Shown: positions 8,314 to 18,345, counted from the first letter of the stretch. The stretch: 25,688 bases of DNA from Nemertoderma westbladi (GCA_032718475.1 JAUCBJ010004122.1:1-25688); one strand, 5' to 3'. Notes: a model not told the origin generated them from the letters alone. Numbers and translations: made by a program.

Positions 8314-8378
8314 GGCTGCTGTATGTCGAATATGATGTTGGTGTCCCAGATTCCAGCACGCCATCCAGCGGGGTTTAA
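8314..8378 (+). CDS. SLC28A3: SLC28 (CNT) terminal coding exon
   Basis: A strong acceptor (a 14-base T-rich run ending GTTTTAG) precedes 8314. The exon starts with two bases that complete the split Gly codon left by exon A or B (G|GG). It then reads LLYVEYDVGVPDSS and a short Ser/Pro-rich tail, ending in TAA at 8376-8378. A terminal exon beginning just after ACIAG with a hydrophobic residue is the arrangement I recall for SLC28 genes, and the phase match supports the link. The AATAAA signal follows within 100 bases. The 21-residue tail is short compared with vertebrate CNT3. The join is inferred from phase and family layout, not from a transcript. Confidence 0.78.
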
Positions 8379-8472
8379 ATGGAAATTACACATTGACAGG
8401 GTGCTGATAATTTTCTAACCTAGGGCGAGTTTCTCAAAGATATTTTAATAGGGAACATTCTAGAACATAGTT

Positions 8473-8478
8473 AATAAA
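8473..8478 (+). terminator. Poly(A) signal of the SLC28 gene
   Basis: AATAAA about 95 bases after the SLC28 stop codon, the first canonical signal downstream of it. Confidence 0.6.
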
Positions 8479-8698
8479 TAGCTTAAATTCAATTGGCGAT
8501 AATGGAACATTAAATAATACCAAGTTCCTTTTTTATTAATTAATTTTTACATTGTCAACTTAACAGCGTTCTGGTGAATTACTCGTAACGCTGCAAAGTA
8601 ATCAATGACATGGAAACAACTTCAATTACCGTATTCCGGGACGAGACGGGACTAGCTACTGTATGTAAATAATTGTTTAACGTGTACTGTAATCCATT

Positions 8699-8836
8699 AT
8701 GTTGAAGCGTCTAATAGAAGAAACAGAAAATGACCAAAGGAAAAGAGCGACAATGTTCAGTAAAACTGAACGGACACAGACTGTGACTCAGTTTGCTTCA
8801 TTCGCCCAAAAGTCAAGATGGATTAATGATTTATAA
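8699..8836 (+). CDS. Small open frame or terminal exon, 45 codons
   Basis: From ATG at 8699 to TAA at 8834-8836, it encodes a basic, well-mixed peptide: MLKRLIEETENDQRKR at the start and QFASFAQKSRWINDL at the end. It is followed 24 bases later by AATAAA (8860-8865). The composition is coding-like and unlike nearby AT-rich frames. It may be the last exon of an unidentified gene or a processed pseudogene tail; I do not recognise the family. It lies 320 bases after the SLC28 stop on the same strand. Confidence 0.3.
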   Translation: MLKRLIEETENDQRKRATMFSKTERTQTVTQFASFAQKSRWINDL

Positions 8837-9024
8837 CATCCATGCAGGAGATAACTTCCAATAAACTTTAATTAGATTTAAATGTATAATTAAAACTGCG
8901 TACCTGTTAATAAATTTTAATTATATTCGATATAGTACAGATTAAAATGTTTAAATGAGCATCCATAAAATCCATTCTTCAGATACCGAACGCTGATAAG
9001 TTGACATAATGTTACAAAATTACA

Positions 9025-9165
9025 TACATCATTGTTTGCAAAGTTCACTTTTCAGCGTTAAAGACCCTTGTTTATTTATGAAAACCCCCCTCGCTGCGCT
9101 CGCTCGGTACATAAATAAACTTGGGTCATAACGCTGCAAAGTGCTACTTTGCACACAATGATGTA
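9025..9165. repeat. 141-bp hairpin (MITE-like)
   Basis: Two roughly 58-base arms, starting TACATCATTGT and ending ACAATGATGTA, are inverted copies with few mismatches. They surround a GC-rich centre, CCTCGCTGCGCTCGCTCGG. The motif AACGCTGCAAAGT from the right arm also occurs at about 8588, suggesting a family. The 64-codon minus frame here is a by-product. Confidence 0.75.
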
Positions 9166-9551
9166 AATAGTTATTCTGTCTCAAATATATCTTCCTGGGG
9201 AAGCGGTGGTCGTACATTATCACCTTTCAGACCACTTCGGTAAAATTTATTTATATTATACTCAACTGAGCATTTATTTTAATAAGCTCGTCTAATTTGT
9301 GTGCGTATATTATTTTATACATTGATAAACTCGCTGTAATTCTTCTATGTTTAGTGATTTGACTAGACATTAACAACATTCCACAATTCTTTACGTGCCG
9401 ATTGTGTATTAGTATCATTATTATTTTTGGATATATTTTAATTAATTAGTTTCTCAATTCTTCAATTCACCAACATTTATTACATATTTCAGTATGATAT
9501 CTCATTTTATTTAATTACAATTAAACATGAGTTGTCTCAGTGCAACAGTGC

Positions 9552-10529
9552 TAGAAACTATTGAATAAGGGTGGACAAGATGCTCTGAATCGAGTGGCGT
9601 TGTGTATTTTTTGTAAAAACACGGGGCGAAATGGCGGGTTTAAGCGCGGTAAGCCAATTTTGAAAATCGGCTGTGATTGGCTGCTACATATTTGACGTCA
9701 TTACACAGTGATCTGATAATTTCTTATCTTGGTTTCTGTGGAGAGAGATTTTCGAACCGATTCAAATACATATTAATTCTCAATCATTTCACACGTGGCT
9801 TATATCAATAGAAAGCGGAGAGTCTTGCGCGTCTTTTGACACTACAATTACTTAAATTCATGATGAGGAATATTGTTAAAATGCTGATCACAATTGCAAA
9901 CTCGACAGATTTCCTGAAGGATAGGCAGCACTTCCTTGTCCACCGGTCAGCGCTTGACTCGTCCCTATCAGTCTATTGCAGTATCTGAGTATTTCAGCTT
10001 TTCTTCATTTAAGTTGGGTTTTCCGGCGACCGGTGCACATTTTTAATATGCAAGTGTAGCTCACCAATTATTATAGTACCGGCTGACCGGTATTAAAAGT
10101 TGAATGTTATTTTTAAATCTAATAATCTGTAGGCCTTGCAGTCAGGCCATACTCAAATAGCTTGGAATGCAGTATTGCTGTTGGAATCAACATTATCACC
10201 ATGAATTTAATTAATTTTAGTGTCAAAAGACGCACAAGAATATCGACCCTCTTTCAATTGATATGATTGTCAGACATGATCAAATGATTGAGATTTAGAT
10301 TGTATTTGAATCGATCGAAAATCTCTATCCATAGAAACCAAGAAAAGAAATTATCAGAGCACTGCATAATGACGTCAAATATGTAGCATCCAATCACAGC
10401 CGATTTTCAAAATTGGCTTCCCTCGCTTACTTAAACCCGCCATTTAAACAGATTCCTCGTGTTTTTACAAAAAACATTTCCCACCACTCGATTCAGGGCT
10501 CCTTGTTACCCCTTATTCAATTGTTTCTA
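9552..10529. mobile_element. 978-bp element with about 315-bp inverted terminal arms
   Basis: The left arm (9552 to about 9866) begins TAGAAACTATTGAATAAG. The right arm (about 10196-10529) is its reverse complement, with scattered differences along the whole length. Matching blocks include CCAATTTTGAAAATCGGCTG, ACATATTTGACGTCATTA and GCGTCTTTTGACACTA. The roughly 330-base centre has no recognisable coding sequence. It is a non-autonomous long-TIR or foldback element; no target-site duplication was evident. Confidence 0.85.
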
Positions 10530-12960
10530 CCCCAACAATCTTTTCGCGCACCAACCCTATTGTGTCAATATGTAAGATAGTGGGAGAGAAGTGTTGGCGG
10601 GAAGTTTGAACAGGAGTGAGAGGCAGAGACCGGTACGATAGGATAGGAGATAGAGCTGATAGATTTGTTAGTACCGGTACTGAATAAAGTGTTGTTGTTA
10701 TGTTGTTGTTTGTGTAGAAATGTAAAATTGAACACAACAGAACGAAACGACAGAACAACAGACACACCGATTGAGTTAGTGGTACCTTGTATGCCGTCAC
10801 ATAAAGTCTAAACAATTATTTTCCAGAAACCTGAAATCATACCTCTTAGAATTGCTTGATAAATCCTGAATACCTTATATTTTTTACAGATGATATATTC
10901 CCCATTATACTTTCTTTCCTATTCGGCAATATTGTTAGTCAGTGAGTTTAGTTTATTTTAAATCTAATAAGTGCATGTCACATCATTAGAGTTGGCGGTG
11001 AGCCCAGCATTTTTTAATTTCTTTTTTTCTTTAGTATAAGTGAATAAGTGCAATTAACGGTATCTAGAAACTGCCATAACCATAACCATAACATTACCTA
11101 AAATTGCAATTAACTCTATGTACAAATCTGCAGCCCACTGTTCTTCTAATTAAGCCAAGTATTGCCCGCACTAGCTATGCTATTTGGGTGTACTTCGCTT
11201 AACTCTAGCTACTGCTGTTTATCTGTGCGTGTACTGTATGTATAGAGTCTTATTGTGTGTGTACTAAACTGTGTGTGTGTATCAAATTATTCGCCTCAGT
11301 TGTATATCAACTAATATTTACCCGTACCGTACGGTACCGTACCCAACTAATATTTCCGTACTTTGCTTTGCTCCGTACTTTCCGTTTCATACTTAATGAT
11401 CTCTCCATTCCATAACATAACAATGGTTTAATGATGTCTATTGTCGTAAATACTCCTATATTGATTCGTATCTGATGCAGTAATCTAGAACTATAGAAGA
11501 GCTACATTAAAATTGAATTGAAAATACTAAGCTCGCTTACTTTCGTAGCTCGTCCCACAATATATTAACTGAGTGATTTCAAGTAATTTGACATTTCAAT
11601 AATTATAGGAAGTAAAGTGATCATATTAAAGAAGGGTGCTTGCTATATCCAACTGATGTGTTATTGAGAGCCAGTATTCTTAAGTAATGTCATATTCCTC
11701 ATGCACCAACATCACTAAAACAATGATGTTTGCTATGTAGGCCTTGAACAATGGACAACCATGCAAAATAAATAATTGAGTAAGTGTTTGGTACAGTATA
11801 ATAAGAGCCCCCGATATATGCATAAAATACTGCTCTGTGGAGAGCAAGCCCACGATAAAGGTAAAAGCTGATTCACTCAGACATATACCTAGCAGGTTGA
11901 AATAGCCAATTTTAATTCTGCTATTAAATGTTAAGAGTACTGCCAGGTGCCTACTTCATTACACAGTCCCGTCACATTGATGAAGCCTTAACATTCCAAC
12001 ATTCCTACAGTATAGTCACGGTACTATCGTTGCCACACAGTCACAAATTATGTAGAAACCCTCCGTATAAAGTTGATCACTCGAAGTATAATTGGTAAAG
12101 AAAGACGTATGCATTACCTTCAAATAGCAGACGGCTTCTAATATAATAATGATACATTTGAGTTGTCAACCAGTACAGTTAAAAGGAACCTTAGCTGTTT
12201 GATGTTTTTTTGTATACAGCTTCTTTGGCATTGTCCCAAACCCTCCAATACCAACCTTACAGTACAGCTCTTTTTATTCCATGGCATGTATGGACGGTAG
12301 AAATAATAAACTTTCGATGCTCAATATGATAAAACGGTTCATTTGTCACAGTATTGCGTTATATTAACTGTTGACCGATAGTGATAGAGCTAAATTATAT
12401 TACTTAGTATAAGTTTCCATTTGTGTGGTAGGGCAGTAGTATTAAGGGAACTAAAGTTATATCTTAATTATATAGGAAATCCATGGTAGACGGCAAGCAA
12501 TTAGCCAGTTTTCTTTATCAATTTCAAATTTATTAAAACGATTGGTACCGCCATTTAACCACCAAGTTCTGTTACCTCCCTACAGAACAATAAAATGAAG
12601 ACAGCTTTTTAGTTCAAAAAAATAAAATGGCTTCGGATATTTATAGTTTGGTTACTATACAATACATGTCCTGACGTATAGTATCTTATTTCATGTACAC
12701 CAAAGAATAAATAACAATAAAAATCCAGTTTTTATTTAACCATAATATTGATTTTTGCGTTTGAAATTTACAAGCTTGTGAGATACATAAAATGTTCCAT
12801 AATTAGGTGCATTTATTAAACATAATATAATAGCCTCGCGTAGATGCATATACATACATACAATTTTCGAACGCCCATATCTCAGGTATTTTTCATCGAA
12901 ATTCTGATAGAATAGAAACAGGGGACTTCACACCTGTCGAAATCTAAACAATCATTACAA
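10530..12960. other. 2.4 kb non-coding stretch
   Basis: I see no supported exon or RNA gene. There is a CCATAA microsatellite near 11080, a palindrome-rich patch of CCGTAC words at 11322-11345, and an AATAAA followed by TTGTTG repeats near 10683. The 100-codon minus frame at 10513-10815 partly overlaps the long-TIR element and shows no known domain. Confidence 0.45.
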
Positions 12961-12961
12961 C

Positions 12962-13296
12962 ATGGTCATGGTCAATTATAAAGTGAGTGGATTAGTTGAA
13001 ATCCCTGCAGAGAGAGGCACGGAAAACAGGAGTGCTGAACAGACCATTATTGGATGTTTGAGGTTTGTTGCTGAGGGGAAAAGCCACCACCAATTTGGAA
13101 TAAAAGTCAACTATAGTATCTCCCCAAGAAAGGAGATTTTGGTATACCATCAAACTATCGTGGGATCTGTCTGCTTGTGGATGTAGCTGTACTCTCATCA
13201 GATGATGAAACTGAGTTCTTCTCTATCCTGATGGCTAGCGCCATTACTATACGTAATAGTACTGGAATACGCAATGACGACGGCCACAAAGGGTGA
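12962..13296 (+). pseudogene. LINE reverse transcriptase fragment, N-terminal RT blocks
   Basis: Plus-strand translation, with frame changes, gives decayed RT blocks: AEQTIIGCLRFVAEGK, a SISPRKEIL block, HQTIVGSV, SSDDETEFFSIL and VLEYAMTTATKG. They follow the order of a remembered LINE RT (FxxRRSTxxQI, FDSxxRxxxL, SPDGxTxFFxIL, FxIVLDYAMRxA). Stops and frame shifts make it a pseudogene. It runs into a palindromic insertion at 13297 and continues at 13670. Confidence 0.65.
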
Positions 13297-13669
13297 CGGT
13301 GAAGGGGTTGGTGGAACAAGAGTTTTATAGCCCCGGAAGACAATTAATAGATAATTTAATTAAATTAACGGCCTATATATTTCTCCCCGTTGGGGTATCG
13401 TCCGGGCCTGATTACTTAAAACAAGCTGATAAAACTGCAAAACACAAAGGCACTTTGTGTTGTGCCTTTGTGTTTTGCAGTTTTATCAGCTTGTTTTACG
13501 TAATCAGGCCCGGACGATACCCCAACGGGGAGAAATATATAGGCCGTTAATTTAATTAAATTATCTTTTAATTGTCTTCCGGGGCTATAAAACCCCTGTT
13601 CCACTAACCCCTTGTAATGAATCATTGTGACGCCCTTAAGTCGGCTTGCCACTACCTTAAGCAATTTAA
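13297..13669. mobile_element. Palindromic element with 11-bp target-site duplication
   Basis: The core (13303-13612) is a near-perfect palindrome. Arms of about 148 bases start GGGGTTGGTGGAAC on the left and end GTTCCACTAACCCC on the right, around a roughly 10-base loop. The whole insertion is flanked by ACAAAGGGTGA at 13286-13296 and 13670-13680. Removing it rejoins the LINE RT reading in frame. An 11-bp duplication and long inverted arms suggest a Mutator-like non-autonomous element. The right side has about 57 extra bases beyond the palindrome. Frames of 85 codons on both strands are mirror images of the arms. Confidence 0.85.
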
Positions 13670-14190
13670 ACAAAGGGTGAAGATCTGGGATTCACACTAC
13701 AAGAACACAGAAGTAGTAGATATCCGACAACCATAGACACAGACACCGACTTTGTGGATGACATCGCCCTGCTCTCTAATACGCTAGCAGATGCACAGCT
13801 TCTATTGAATAAAGTGGAGAGGGCTGCATGTATGCATGTAAACAATTGACAACCATTGATAATAATCAACTAAGGAAGGTTAACGACTTCCAGTACCTTG
13901 GATCGTAGATAAAGAAAGACTAGCAATAAAGACAGAAGTTGCATCATACTCACCAGCAGGGCGCCACAGCAGGAGACTGAATACATTATGGACGCTTTTA
14001 ATGTTAATGGGTATTGACCACCATCGATAATAACTAAAGAACGCTGACGACTACCAGTACCATGGAAGGATACATCGCCGAAGAAAATATATAGAAGGTG
14101 GGAAGGCAAAAACATGGTTAGCTCTATATCAAAATTGGATACCATCTGTAAGTCGCATCTCTACCAGGACCATGTTAGGTTAGGATTAGG
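13670..14190 (+). pseudogene. LINE reverse transcriptase fragment with FVDD catalytic box
   Basis: This continues the fragment at 12962. KGEDLGFTLQEH is followed by DTDFVDDIALLSN, the catalytic Y/F-x-D-D box of RT palm domains, then TLADAQLLLNKVERAA, VNDFQYLGS and KLDTICKSHLYQDHVR. A stop follows YLGS, and the segment around YLGS is duplicated about 165 bases downstream (13852-13920 and 14018-14090), so it is inactive. Same family as the minus-strand fragments at 15060-15960. Confidence 0.75.
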
Positions 14191-15059
14191 ATTTAGCGTA
14201 TTATTTTCCGAAACCATTTTATTTTCCTTAAACTATTACGTTTTTTTTGTGATCGAACCCTTTTGATGGCCAAAAACATCGATCCATTGTTATTCTATGT
14301 TATTCTTAAATGTTATATTGTATTTCAAGAGTAATAATGGTGGATGATATATTAATAACAAGAAGGCAAGGGAGGCAAGAAATACATCTCTCATTCAACT
14401 TTTGATTTGTTATTGAGTGAGTTAGGAAAACACTGACTGAAATTACTAATATATAATGCTCTAAGAATTCCTTGTATGACATTGGCATATCCTCTCAGGG
14501 TCACAAACTGAAACAACAAGCTTTACTACATCGAATTTATTGTGATATTGAGAATAATAGTTTATCCTTAACTACCAGATTAAACGAAATCGGTAAGTAT
14601 TGCTACTGACAGTTAGGCACTGGTACTGTAAACCAATCAAATTCCTTAATTATTTATCCAAATACCAGATCCGATGAAATTACCATTCAATATTTTTGCA
14701 TTCACAGCAATTTGGTATTCCGCTATATATACCTTTAGCTTAATAAATTAGAGGACAACATAAACCAAAAATTAACACCTGAAAAAGAATAATAGATAAA
14801 AGTTAGGCAGAAATTTATTGCAGGTCTTATGTTACATAAAAGTATGCTATAGTAAATATTTCGCAGATTATACGCAAGAAATTTAGTTATCAAATATAAT
14901 TTAAACGCATCATTGGAGATTTTGTCAAAAGTGAACGAATTATAATACCACAATTGTTAATTTATTGACTAAATTTCTAATTTAATATTCTTCTGTAAGA
15001 ATGCTCGTATATATTAAAAACCCAACGAAAGTATAAAAAAAGTCATACTATCTTAATGC
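14191..15059. other. AT-rich non-coding stretch
   Basis: No exon, repeat family or RNA gene recognised. Two short minus frames (60 and 72 codons) have composition typical of AT-rich noise. Confidence 0.45.
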
Positions 15060-15320
15060 TATCTTATTCTATCAAAGCAAATGGACGTGCACCGGTGCAC
15101 GTCCCGGTTGCCATAGCGAAGCGAAAGCAATGTCCTACAAAGCAGAGACGGCTCCTTTCAAGTGTCCAGCTTGGGGGACGGTTACTACTAACGAAACTAC
15201 CTCAACTACCTAGTGTCTAGTTGGAGATTTGTTCATTATACGTGATACAATAAACCCTGCCCAGCGTTCTTGTGTATGTTCCATCCAGAGATTTGGCATC
15301 CTCACAAAGTTAAAGCCAGT
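15060..15320 (-). pseudogene. LINE post-RT fragment, second copy
   Basis: Minus-strand reading gives SLDGTYTRTLGRVYC, NEQISN, then a RSRLCFVGHC block, parallel to the fragment at 6600-6830. The two align at DNA level (AAAGCRGAGRCG and AGTTGGAGAT blocks). It is broken by stops. Confidence 0.7.
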
Positions 15321-15459
15321 ATGGACTCCCATATACGAGTACTGGTTATACTACTGATCTAAATGATCTAATCTTGGGAATCTGTTTTATTCTTCTATGG
15401 GACTTCAAAATCCTATACAGATTACTCAATGCTGACCATGCCCTTACGTATATGAATCT

Positions 15460-15960
15460 ACTATCCCTAGTAGCGGAGGTAAGCCACATGCTCAAGCCCG
15501 CAATCCTTGCAGCAGAAGCCCATGGAATATAAGAGCCGGTCCTCCATCATGGACCTACCTTGTGTTGGCTGCCATAAAAGTAGAACTGTTACGACCTCGT
15601 CTTTGTTTGTGCCCAGTGAATCATAGTCTGCGTTCATGGAGTAATTGATGCGCAGGTGGTATTGCACCATAGAGCTCGGCGTTTGTCATGTGTTGTCTCC
15701 AGCTGATGTTTGGGATGCCCTTAGTAGTCTTGTGTAGCAAACCATCAATTCGTTGTGCATGTGATTTCATCAGGGTTCACCCCCTGTATAAAAGTACACT
15801 TTCCACTGTGGCTCGAAAGAACTTAATCTTCAGGTTCCTGGAGAGGAGGTCTTATTTCCAGAGGCTACCCATATTTGATAGAGCTGCCCTACCCATGCTT
15901 TTCCTTACTTCTATGCCTTTTTTGCTGCTCTCTATCCATGACCCAGGGTTCTGAAAGTCG
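15460..15960 (-). pseudogene. LINE RT thumb and C-terminal fragment
   Basis: Read on the minus strand from 15960: a VRKSMGRAALSNMGSLWK block, then LKIKFFRATVESVLLY, a frame shift, HAQRIDGLLHKTTKG, IPNISWRQHMTNAELYGAIP and LLHERRL. This is the order seen downstream of the RT domain in the same LINE family, before the GHC motif. The 67-codon minus and 88-codon plus frames here are incidental. Confidence 0.75.
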
Positions 15961-16499
15961 CATGTCAACGTTCTTTAATTAATTATTATCGATGATGGCC
16001 TGTCTTCCATTAACTTTACAATAAATAAATAAAATTTGCTTGTATTCGGTTTTTTTTTAGCATTTATATGTAATCCAACCTCCTTAGCAGCGGCCCCCCT
16101 TCCACTTTGTCCAGTATAAGTTTAATATGAAAAAAACAAACCGCAATTAGAATGGGTGTTATGGAATCAAATTTCAGCCAAATACGTCCAGTATCTTTCG
16201 TTAACATTATCATCTCTCACAGAATTACGTATTGATTGATAGTAACAATATGTTGGCAAGCTGTATTTTTCGAGGTGTTTGTTATTATACATTTAGGAAG
16301 GGATCTAGGGGTCTTAACCTCGAATGATAAGTTTATTTTACTGAAAATAACTCATCTTTTATTGGCGCAATTGTAGGACTAATCCCATCACATGCGTACT
16401 TTTTAACCTGGTAGTGTACAAATTTAGGAATCGCGTAATTTTTCTTGAAATTAATATCTCATATCTCTCCAAACCACGTACGCGTTTCGACCTTACTGG

Positions 16500-16580
16500 G
16501 TCTCATCAACGTGGTGTCGGATTCGAACCTGGGACCTCGAGGTGGAAGCCGAGACTACAACCACTAGGCCACAGGTTCTT
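16500..16580 (-). ncRNA. tRNA-like segment (SINE head or tRNA pseudogene)
   Basis: On the minus strand an A box, TGGCCTAGTGG (16561-16571), and a B box, GGTTCGAATCC (16519-16529), lie at the spacing of a tRNA internal promoter. The anticodon loop may read CTTCCAC. The T-stem pairs only partly and no acceptor stem closes, so it is probably a SINE head or decayed tRNA. It sits between repeats R1 and R2 of the composite insertion. Confidence 0.65.
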
Positions 16581-16764
16581 GAGATATGGAGTATTTATTT
16601 CAAAGCCAGCTGCCATTTTATTAGCCCCTGATTTTTGATTATTGATAGTAACAATATGTTGGCAAGCTGTAATTATCGAGGTGTTTGTTATTATACATTT
16701 ATTATAGGAAGGGATCTAGGGGTCTTAACCTCGAATGATAAGTTCATTTTACCGAAAATAACTT

Positions 16765-16821
16765 ATTCTATTCTATTTAGATGAATTCTATTTATTCTAT
16801 TCGATTCTATTCTCTTATTCT
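16765..16821 (+). repeat. TTCTA pentanucleotide-like repeat
   Basis: Imperfect TTCTA/TCTAT repeats form the loop between the inverted copies R2 and R3. Confidence 0.8.
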
Positions 16822-17088
16822 ATTTCGGTAAAATAAACTTATCATTCGAGGTTAAGACCCCTAGATCCCTTCCTATAATAAATGTAGAATTACGTATGTA
16901 TGACTGATTAGGATACATGGGACTGAGTGTATTAACTATTTCTAATGAGTATTTTTGAATTTCAATTATTTATTATTTACTTATTATATATTATTATTAC
17001 ATGTATTGAGTATTCATTCACAGATTATTTTTGATTTGTAAATATTCGTTTAGAACAAATAATATCGATTATATTAGGAATAAAGAAT

Positions 17089-18204
17089 ATGGGCGACCTT
17101 GCAGTCAATTCCAGTGCAAGAAAATACTGGTTTTCAAACATCAGTGATTCTGAGGCTGAACCAATATTTCATTTGTATGAGACGTTTTTTGCTATGGTGG
17201 TCAAGTACACTTCTACCATACTTGTTCCTTATACAGCTACTTACAATGTTATTGGAATCGTCGGGTACATAATAACATTCATTATTGTTGCCAAAGAGAA
17301 AGATTTCAATACTTTATTCTACAAACTCCTTTGTTTAGATGGAGTGATGGAGAGTTACGCAATGTTGGCTGAATTATTAAGGTTATTAAAAAACACAGAA
17401 TACATTTGTGACTACTTCTCATTAGACAAGGCGATAAGATACAAGTGCCCAACATATTATCACGCGTTTTTCGTCGCTAATTACTACTCGATTCTCCGGA
17501 TCGCTCAAGATTTATGTTGTTGGACAGCGATCATGATTTCTACAGACAGAATTTTAGCTGTTTACCTGCCCATTAAATATAAAGCTATCAGCAGACATCA
17601 ATACAAAATTTTGGTTACAGCCGCTTGCTTTTTAGTTGGAGTTGAAGCTATAATAGCGATTGCTTATATGGGCGAGAGCGAAAGAATTTTTAAAGATGTT
17701 AATTCAGAACATTCAAGTTGGCTTGTTACAGTCTCAAAACCACAAGAATACAAGGTTTACAAGAATATCATATATTCATATTATATACCAATAAAACAGA
17801 TTCTACATTTCTTTGTAATAGTTGCCCTCGCGGCAGCTGTCGTTGTTAGAGTAAAGGTTTTATCGAGAGGTTATCAGCAAAATCGTGAGCGGCAGGTAAA
17901 AAATAAGAGTCTTATTTATATGATGGTGATAATAACTTTGTTAACAAGTTTAAAGTTATTAGTGATGGTTTTATACTACGTGATTGATAGCACAGTTATG
18001 GAGGGTGTTGCTATGAAATTCACAAGTTCAAATGCCAATATTCAAGATATTTACGAGTTCTTCTGGTGGCGCCGTTTTATTAATATACTGAGCTTTATTA
18101 ATGATGTCGTTTCTATTGTTTATGCTTTGAATTTTTATGTTATGTTTGCCTTTATTGGAAGTTGGAAAAAAGCTGTCAGATCTATGTTCTCAACTACAAA
18201 ATGA
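17089..18204 (+). CDS. Rhodopsin-class GPCR, divergent orphan, single exon
   Basis: An intact 371-residue frame with a good start context (A at -3, G at +4). Seven hydrophobic segments lie at about residues 44-67, 77-100, 131-152, 171-193, 233-256, 274-298 and 331-355. It has N-glycosylation sites NSS (7-9) and NIS (17-19), an LCLD block with the TM2 aspartate (D84), a DRILAVYLPIKY segment after TM3 (153-164, the DRY box) and NFYVM (348-352) in place of NPxxY. This looks like an invertebrate peptide-receptor-like (FMRFamide-receptor/GPR139-type) protein that signals at the plasma membrane; the ligand is unknown. Oddities: Tyr replaces the TM1 Asn (GIVGY), loop 2 has no cysteine, TM6 lacks CWxP, and the C-tail is only about 15 residues. 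An AATAAA follows the stop. I am sure of GPCR, not of subfamily. Confidence 0.92.
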   Translation: MGDLAVNSSARKYWFSNISDSEAEPIFHLYETFFAMVVKYTSTILVPYTATYNVIGIVGYIITFIIVAKEKDFNTLFYKLLCLDGVMESYAMLAELLRLLKNTEYICDYFSLDKAIRYKCPTYYHAFFVANYYSILRIAQDLCCWTAIMISTDRILAVYLPIKYKAISRHQYKILVTAACFLVGVEAIIAIAYMGESERIFKDVNSEHSSWLVTVSKPQEYKVYKNIIYSYYIPIKQILHFFVIVALAAAVVVRVKVLSRGYQQNRERQVKNKSLIYMMVIITLLTSLKLLVMVLYYVIDSTVMEGVAMKFTSSNANIQDIYEFFWWRRFINILSFINDVVSIVYALNFYVMFAFIGSWKKAVRSMFSTTK

Positions 18205-18345
18205 AAATTTTTGCTGTCAATTATATAATCGGATCTGTTGATTAAAATATTATATATATTTGTAGTATCATTATTCTAGAATATTGTCTATTCCTGATAT
18301 AAATGTAATTGTAATCCCTGAAGAATGAATGAATATGTTATTACA

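Larger units (their letters stand above)
16220..16897. mobile_element. Composite insertion with 12-bp target-site duplication
   Basis: AGAATTACGTAT occurs at 16220-16231 and again at 16886-16897. Between them lie a repeat copy R1 (16232 to about 16354), a tRNA-like segment, a second direct copy R2 (16641 to about 16764) and an inverted partial copy R3 (16822-16886). R1 and R2 share nearly all of about 120 bases, except a 7-bp insertion in R2. R2 and R3 can fold into a stem of about 60 bp around a TTCTA-rich loop. The flanking direct repeats suggest one insertion event. It ends about 190 bases before the GPCR start codon. Confidence 0.65.

Noticed and set aside
10513-10815. Solo LTR (AATAAAG near 10683 followed by TTGTTG repeats)
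   Set aside because: No TG...CA ends, primer-binding site or flanking duplication could be seen.
13293-13673. Two 85-codon frames on opposite strands with similar peptides
   Set aside because: They are mirror translations of the two arms of the palindromic element.
16500-16580. Functional tRNA gene on the minus strand
   Set aside because: A and B boxes are good, but the acceptor stem is absent and the T-stem is mismatched; it sits between repeats in a composite insertion.
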